Source of the DNA: Pelotomaculum sp. UBA3102
GTDB lineage: Bacteria; Bacillota; Desulfotomaculia; Desulfotomaculales; Pelotomaculaceae
Direction of reading: 5' to 3'
Length of the DNA stretch: 10,448 nucleotides
NCBI GenBank assembly: GCA_002365865.1
Contig: DFAQ01000006.1
Span: 14,838 to 25,285 of the forward strand
Shown here: positions 7,337 through 10,448 of the stretch, piece by piece
Layout: each line of letters begins with the position of its first letter
Numbering within the stretch: position 1 is the stretch's first letter
Translations under genes and position numbers: made by a program
Notes under the pieces: model-generated
What the model was told of the DNA's origin: nothing
What the model saw: only the letters and a program-made list of their open reading frames with translations
Databases searched by the model: none

Positions 7337-8356
7337 TCACTTTTTGTGGTAAACCCGCAATATGCTTTCTGCCATGGCGCACATGTTTTCCCTGAGCCAG
7401 TCCGGTTCCAGCACTTCCACGGCATCCCCCCATTGTACGATCCAGGTCTTCATTTCCTTAATGCCGCAGACATAAAAGGAAACAATTATGGACCCGTCTT
7501 CCAGTTCTTTTTCCAATACCTGCGACGGGTGATAAACCAGGTTCCTGATTCTAAAAGCCACGTTGGCTCGGAACTTCAGTCTGACCCGGTAGGCTTCCCC
7601 GTCGTTAATGACCCCCCAGCTTTGCGCCATGTGTTCTTTGAGGTTAAAGTCCTGCGGGTGAGTAAACTTTTCTGTGGTATACGGGTAAGCATTTTCGATC
7701 TGGTCCACCCGGAATACCCGTACTGCCTGGCGTTTGAGGCAGTACGCCACCAGATACCAGTTATGTCGCTTGCAGATCAGGCCGTAGGGTTCTACCACCC
7801 GCTCGGTTATTTTTCCCCGGTAGCCCACGTAGTACCATATTTTAACCCGGTGGCAGTCCTTGAGAGCCTGGACCAGTTTAGTAAACAACTGCCCCACCCG
7901 TTCCGGTTCGGCCAGGGCTTCCTCCACCAGGTGGATCCGGTCCTGCAGTTTTTCCACCGCCAGTTCGGCAGGGTTGTAATGGTACTTGAACAGGGTTGAA
8001 ACCAGGGCGTCCTTGAGGCCGTTCAGGCAGCCGGACAAGGCGGAACCCTGCTGCTGCAGCATGCTTAAAAAGACGGCGGTGGCTTTCTCGGGGCTCAAAC
8101 TGGGCAGGTAACCGGCTTCCAGGCAGTAAGACACGCTCTTGCGCCCGTCCACAACCCGCTCTTTTTTTACCAGGGGCACCCTCATTTCATTTTGAATGTT
8201 ATTCAGGTCCCGGTGGATCTGTCGTTCGGTGACTTCGTATTTCTCGGCCAACTCCTTCACGGTTACCCCGCCATAGGGGGTCCGCTGGTTAATACGGTCG
8301 ATGATCATGTTCAGCCGCAGGCCCCGGCCGGCGTCTTTCCCGGTTTTTTGGTTCAT
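7337..8356 (-). CDS. WYL-domain transcriptional regulator (HTH_11 + WYL), CRISPR-associated
   Basis: This 339-residue protein has an N-terminal winged helix-turn-helix (about 12-65; VTVKELAEKYEVTERQIHRD), a linker, and a central WYL domain (about 165-225). The WYL domain includes VVEPYGLICKRHNWYLVAY with the W-Y-L triad at 200-202 and a following arginine-rich strand AVRVFRVDQIENA. A C-terminal WCX-like region follows. WYL proteins sense nucleic acid or nucleotide ligands and regulate DNA-damage and defence loci; one represses the I-D locus of Synechocystis, and BrxR/CapW control BREX and CBASS. The frame is open to a TTG at 8362, but that codon abuts the GGGAGG. The ATG at 8356 has 6-nt spacing and is chosen. 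It is divergent from nothing: it reads in the same direction as cas6, 98 bp away. Regulation of the cas operon is inference. Confidence 0.9.
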   Translation of the reverse strand: MNQKTGKDAGRGLRLNMIIDRINQRTPYGGVTVKELAEKYEVTERQIHRDLNNIQNEMRVPLVKKERVVDGRKSVSYCLEAGYLPSLSPEKATAVFLSMLQQQGSALSGCLNGLKDALVSTLFKYHYNPAELAVEKLQDRIHLVEEALAEPERVGQLFTKLVQALKDCHRVKIWYYVGYRGKITERVVEPYGLICKRHNWYLVAYCLKRQAVRVFRVDQIENAYPYTTEKFTHPQDFNLKEHMAQSWGVINDGEAYRVRLKFRANVAFRIRNLVYHPSQVLEKELEDGSIIVSFYVCGIKEMKTWIVQWGDAVEVLEPDWLRENMCAMAESILRVYHKK

Positions 8357-8479
8357 ATGCAACCTCCCGGCTTATTAATGTGGGTTTGCATCCATTTTTT
8401 TCTTTTCGCCGGGAGTATACAATAACCTGCAATAAATTACAAATTCAACCACAAAAAATTATTTTTTCCGGATAACTTT

Positions 8480-8488
8480 ATAATACCA
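8480..8488 (-). promoter_or_regulatory. Possible extended -10 promoter for the WYL gene
   Basis: The minus strand reads TGGTATTAT, an extended -10 (TGn) with a hexamer one base from TATAAT. It lies about 125 bp before the WYL start codon, after the terminator-like palindrome. No recognisable -35 sits 16-18 bp upstream. A weaker alternative downstream is TTGAAT, 18 bp, TATTGT. Confidence 0.3.
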
Positions 8489-8517
8489 ATGTGCATTGAC
8501 AGCAGTTTGTCGCAGAT

Positions 8518-8564
8518 AAAAAAAATTGCTCCGATAATGGAATTTTTGTATAAATTCCATATCG
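8518..8564 (-). terminator. Strong palindrome with T-run after cobT (terminator and/or operator)
   Basis: ATGGAATTT (8537-8545) and AAATTCCAT (8552-8560) are perfect inverted repeats around 6 nt. The arms extend by CGAT/ATCG past one bulged A, giving about 13 bp. On the minus strand the stem is followed, after GAGCAA, by eight T (8525-8518), 55 bp after the cobT stop. A terminator for cobT is the simplest reading. The AT-rich arms and the 6-nt gap before the T-run are not ideal, and the site also lies just upstream of the possible WYL promoter, so a dimeric-regulator operator is possible. Confidence 0.5.
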
Positions 8565-8618
8565 AGCATAATTTTGCCTGGTTTCATTATTTTTATTTTT
8601 AAATTGTTCCTGTTTGGT

Positions 8619-9689
8619 TCAAACCATTATTTTATCTTCTTCCAGGCCGGAGACGCCGGCTTCATCAAATGAGGCCATTTCGCGCACGAGCCTGGCCGCG
8701 GCTTCCACCAAATGCATGGTCAGGGCAGCCCCCGTGCCTTCGCCCAGCCGCATCTTGAGGTGCATGACCGGCGCGAGGTCAAGCTGCTCCAGAAGCAAAC
8801 GGTGCCCCTGTTCTCCCGACAGGTGGGAGGCAATCATGAATTCCCCGGCCCGGGGCTGCAGCTTGTAAGCCACCAGGGCCGCCGCGGTGGTGATAAAACC
8901 GTCAATCAAGACCGGCACCCGCTTCGCCGCCGCCCCCAGGATCACTCCCGCCAGGCCCGCTATTTCCAGCCCGCCGACTTTGGCCAAAACCTCCAGGGGG
9001 TTTCCGGGGTCGGGGCGGTTGATTTCGATAGCGCGTTCGATGGCCCTGACTTTCAGCTCCATCACCTGATCGTTAACCAGCGTGCCCCGGCCCGCCGCCT
9101 CCGCGGCGCTGCACCCGCTGAAGGCGGCCAGGAGCGCGCTGCTGGGGGTCGTGTTGCCAATGCCCATGTCACCCGTGGCCAGCAACGCCGCCCCCCGGTC
9201 AATTTCCGCCAGTGCCGTTTCTATGCCCACCTCCAGGGCTTCTACGGCTTCTTCCACGGACATGGCCGGACCGGCGGCAATGTTCCCGGTACCCGGCCTT
9301 ACCTTGCGCTGCCGCACACCCGGGCAATCGACCGTGCCGGCAACCCCGACGTCCACTACCACCAGCCTGGCCCCTGCGTGCCTCGACAATACCCCGATCC
9401 CGGCTTTTCCGGTAAGAAAGGCGGGCAGCATCTGGGCGGTAATCTCCTGTGGCGCGACACTTACCCCTTCTGCCACCACCCCGTGGTCACCGGCCATGAC
9501 AATAATCACTTTTTCTTGCACGTCAGGCAGGGGATTGCCGGTGATCCCGGCCAGGCGCACCGCCATCTCCTCAAGGACGCCGAGACTGCCGGGGGGTTTA
9601 ATCAGGCTGTCCAAACGTTTCCGGGCCTGCTCCATGGCTCCCGCGTGCAAATCGCCAATTTCATTGATCGTCCTGTTCAATAATGACAT
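8619..9689 (-). CDS. cobT: Nicotinate-nucleotide--dimethylbenzimidazole phosphoribosyltransferase CobT
   Basis: CobT moves the phosphoribosyl group of nicotinate mononucleotide onto the lower-ligand base (dimethylbenzimidazole or another base), giving the alpha-ribazole phosphate used in the nucleotide loop of cobalamin. The 356-residue product has the family motifs in order: IKPPGSLGVLE (30-40), AGDHGV (66-71), TGDMGIGNTTPSS (172-184), GGLEIAGLAG (239-248), ASHLSGEQGH (287-296) and LGEGTGAAL (315-323). E317 in the last motif is the known catalytic base position. Position 174, Glu in the Salmonella enzyme, is Asp here. The frame is open to 9734, but those residues come from the terminator and leader. 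The ATG at 9689 has AAGGAGGG about 11 nt upstream. The gene is visibly more G+C-rich than the cas genes. A cobalamin riboswitch controls it. Confidence 0.95.
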   Translation of the reverse strand: MSLLNRTINEIGDLHAGAMEQARKRLDSLIKPPGSLGVLEEMAVRLAGITGNPLPDVQEKVIIVMAGDHGVVAEGVSVAPQEITAQMLPAFLTGKAGIGVLSRHAGARLVVVDVGVAGTVDCPGVRQRKVRPGTGNIAAGPAMSVEEAVEALEVGIETALAEIDRGAALLATGDMGIGNTTPSSALLAAFSGCSAAEAAGRGTLVNDQVMELKVRAIERAIEINRPDPGNPLEVLAKVGGLEIAGLAGVILGAAAKRVPVLIDGFITTAAALVAYKLQPRAGEFMIASHLSGEQGHRLLLEQLDLAPVMHLKMRLGEGTGAALTMHLVEAAARLVREMASFDEAGVSGLEEDKIMV

Positions 9690-9724
9690 AAATTTTTTCA
9701 CCCTCCTTATTTTTCTTGAAAAAT

Positions 9725-9752
9725 AAAAAACCACAGCCTAAACAGGCCGTGG
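9725..9752 (-). terminator. Intrinsic terminator, expression platform of the cobalamin riboswitch
   Basis: CCACGGCC (9752-9745) pairs with GGCTGTGG (9738-9731) across a 6-nt loop, 8 bp with one G-U, and six T follow (9730-9725). It lies between the aptamer and cobT, 35 bp before the start codon. This fits premature termination when cobalamin is bound. Its left arm would have to be sequestered in the unbound state; I could not identify the antiterminator with certainty. Confidence 0.8.
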
Positions 9753-9802
9753 ACTTTTCCATCATCCAACGTTTTGTCCCCTTCACCGCGGGGTTTAACT
9801 CT

Positions 9803-9969
9803 CAACAGGCAGGTCTCCTGGCTCGCGTCATCGCACCTTGCCGCGGCCTTCCCGGCAGGCAGCCGGTGGCTGAATAAAATATATGCGGCGGCGCTCCGGC
9901 ATACAGTGGCGGGACCGCCCGGGTCTTGCACCCGGTTCCCTATTCTCCCTTGCGGGCACCTGCTGACTG
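9803..9969 (-). promoter_or_regulatory. Cobalamin (AdoCbl) riboswitch aptamer upstream of cobT
   Basis: The minus strand shows the class's conserved blocks in order. GGTGCCCGCAAGGGAGAATA and GGGAA come first, then GGGTGCAAGACCC, then the core GGTCCCGCCACTGT. The B12 box AGCCAGGAGACCTGCC (9823-9808) comes last. The ends can form a P1-like helix between CAGTCAGCAGGT (9969-9958) and ACCTGCCTGTTG (9814-9803). The distance to cobT and the terminator in between fit repression of cobT when cobalamin is plentiful. Short open frames across this stretch are not coding. Confidence 0.95.
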
Positions 9970-10186
9970 TTTTTTACTTGCCAAAACACAGCTCTACAAC
10001 TAATATTCTCTGCTGCAACATTTTTTCCTGCTTAATCTAAGTTTAATTCCAGTGCTGAAAATGTAATTTGTTACTTTAAACTTTGTTCTTCTTTGATTAC
10101 CGGCAGTCTTTTCTTGATAAAGTCCACATCGCTTTTTGTGTTGGGGGAACCGCATAGTCGGTAATCAACTGGACGGGATTACTTTT

Positions 10187-10217
10187 GTCACAGGTTTCTG
10201 TAATATTTGCTACATAT
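10187..10217. repeat. 31-bp direct repeat, copy 1
   Basis: Perfectly identical over 31 bp to the copy at 10255-10285, with 37 unique bp between. This copy carries the transposase codons VANITETCD in the frame that continues to KSNPVQL. Each copy contains the small dyad ACAG-AAAC-CTGT on the minus strand. Confidence 0.85.
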
Positions 10218-10244
10218 TATAACCCACAACGTAAAACATGTCAA
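10216..10244 (-). promoter_or_regulatory. Perfect-consensus sigma-A promoter pointing toward the riboswitch and cobT
   Basis: The minus strand has TTGACA (10244-10239), a spacer of exactly 17 bp, and TATAAT (10221-10216). Both hexamers match the consensus fully. Transcription would start near 10209 and reach the cobalamin aptamer about 240 nt later. It lies in the unique 37 bp between the two 31-bp repeats in the transposase remnant. I see no comparable promoter nearer the riboswitch, so this may be what drives cobT. Confidence 0.65.
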
Positions 10245-10254
10245 TACTAAATAG

Positions 10255-10285
10255 GTCACAGGTTTCTGTAATATTTGCTACATAT
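10255..10285. repeat. 31-bp direct repeat, copy 2
   Basis: Second identical copy. It is in frame with the upstream transposase segment (GYVANITETCD) and is followed by 13 codons of unrelated sequence and a stop. The repeat pair therefore marks a rearrangement in the transposase gene. Confidence 0.85.
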
Positions 10286-10448
10286 CCACTTTGGCTTTTA
10301 CCATTAATAAGCTTGATGAACTGATCAAATATCAGGTCATCCTCATCCGGATATGCAAGGGTATATTTGTAAATACGGTCTCTAAATTCATATATTGTTC
10401 TCTCTGCAAGATTAAGTTCGCCAAGTACCCTAATGCCTACAGCATAAT

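Larger units (their letters stand above)
10071..10448 (-). pseudogene. Degraded IS transposase fragment (IS1182-like), 5' part beyond window
   Basis: Three minus-strand segments read as pieces of one transposase. The first (10448-10210) begins YAVGIRVLGELNLAERTIYE, has DRIYKYTLAYPDEDDLIFDQ, continues to YVANITETCD and then runs into a TAG. The second restarts inside the next copy of a 31-bp repeat and reads NITETCDKSNPVQLITDYAV. The third, shifted by one base at a run of five C on this strand (10147-10143), reads PNTKSDVDFIKKRLPVIKEE and stops at 10071. So there is an internal deletion, a repeat-associated insertion, a frameshift and a missing C-terminus; it cannot be active. The IS1182-like label is by recollection of family motifs, not a search. 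No terminal inverted repeat is recognisable. The 100 bp between it and the riboswitch show nothing further. Confidence 0.7.

Noticed and set aside
7346..7999. Plus-strand open frame of 217 codons.
   Set aside because: Antisense shadow of the WYL regulator, with no ribosome binding site or recognisable protein features.
8496..8501. Perfect TTGACA on the plus strand in the cobT-WYL spacer.
   Set aside because: No -10 box lies 16-18 bp downstream, and no gene follows on the plus strand.
8712..9683. Plus-strand open frame of 323 codons.
   Set aside because: It lies fully antisense to cobT, whose motifs are unmistakable. G+C-rich codons leave the opposite strand open.
9690..9734. 15-residue N-terminal extension of CobT.
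   Set aside because: It would be translated from the terminator T-run and leader. The ATG at 9689 has a ribosome binding site and gives the normal CobT N-terminus and numbering.
9707..9931. Minus-strand open frame of 74 codons.
   Set aside because: It runs through the conserved core of the cobalamin riboswitch and its terminator, which explain the sequence better.
10187..10285. Two 31-bp repeats with a 37-bp spacer, the size of a minimal CRISPR array.
   Set aside because: Both copies encode the same transposase motif in frame with transposase sequence on one side, only two copies exist, and the repeat lacks the usual ATTGAAAC-like end of I-B repeats.

Overview
The window reads almost entirely on the minus strand and looks like a chromosomal segment from a Gram-positive bacterium. 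A Desulfotomaculum/Pelotomaculum-like member of the Clostridia is my best guess. The support is strong AGGAGG-type ribosome binding sites, frequent TTG starts, a type I-B CRISPR-Cas operon with a TM1802/Csh1-type large subunit, and a cobalamin riboswitch with a terminator-type expression platform. The genus is inference only.

Layout in transcription order (high to low coordinates). At 10448-10071 lies a broken IS transposase (IS1182-like). It has a 31-bp direct repeat and, between the two copies, a perfect-consensus sigma-A promoter pointing at the next unit. At 9969-9803 is a cobalamin riboswitch, followed by an intrinsic terminator (9752-9725) and cobT (9689-8619). A 260-bp AT-rich spacer then carries a strong palindrome/terminator and a possible promoter. 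Next is a WYL-domain regulator (8356-7337), then a terminator-like hairpin, then the interference operon cas6 - small ORF - cas8b - cas7 - cas5 - cas3 (7238-44). The adaptation genes (cas4, cas1, cas2) and the CRISPR array are not in the window. If present, they probably lie beyond position 1.

How the parts work together. Cas6 cuts pre-crRNA. Cas8b, Cas7, Cas5 and a small subunit form Cascade. Cas3 (HD nuclease plus helicase) degrades DNA marked by Cascade. The small subunit Cas11b has no gene of its own here, but cas8b contains an excellent internal ribosome binding site and GTG start that would yield a 153-residue C-terminal product, as shown for other I-B, I-C and I-D systems. The WYL protein directly upstream is the obvious candidate regulator of the locus. 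The cobT unit is functionally unrelated.

The least explained stretch is the 175 bp between cas6 and cas8b. It holds a 28-codon ORF with its own ribosome binding site and an orphan perfect Shine-Dalgarno followed by an 8-codon ORF with adjacent AGG and CGA arginine codons. This is the position where CreTA RNA toxin-antitoxin modules sit in archaeal type I-B loci, so it is the best place to look for something undescribed.
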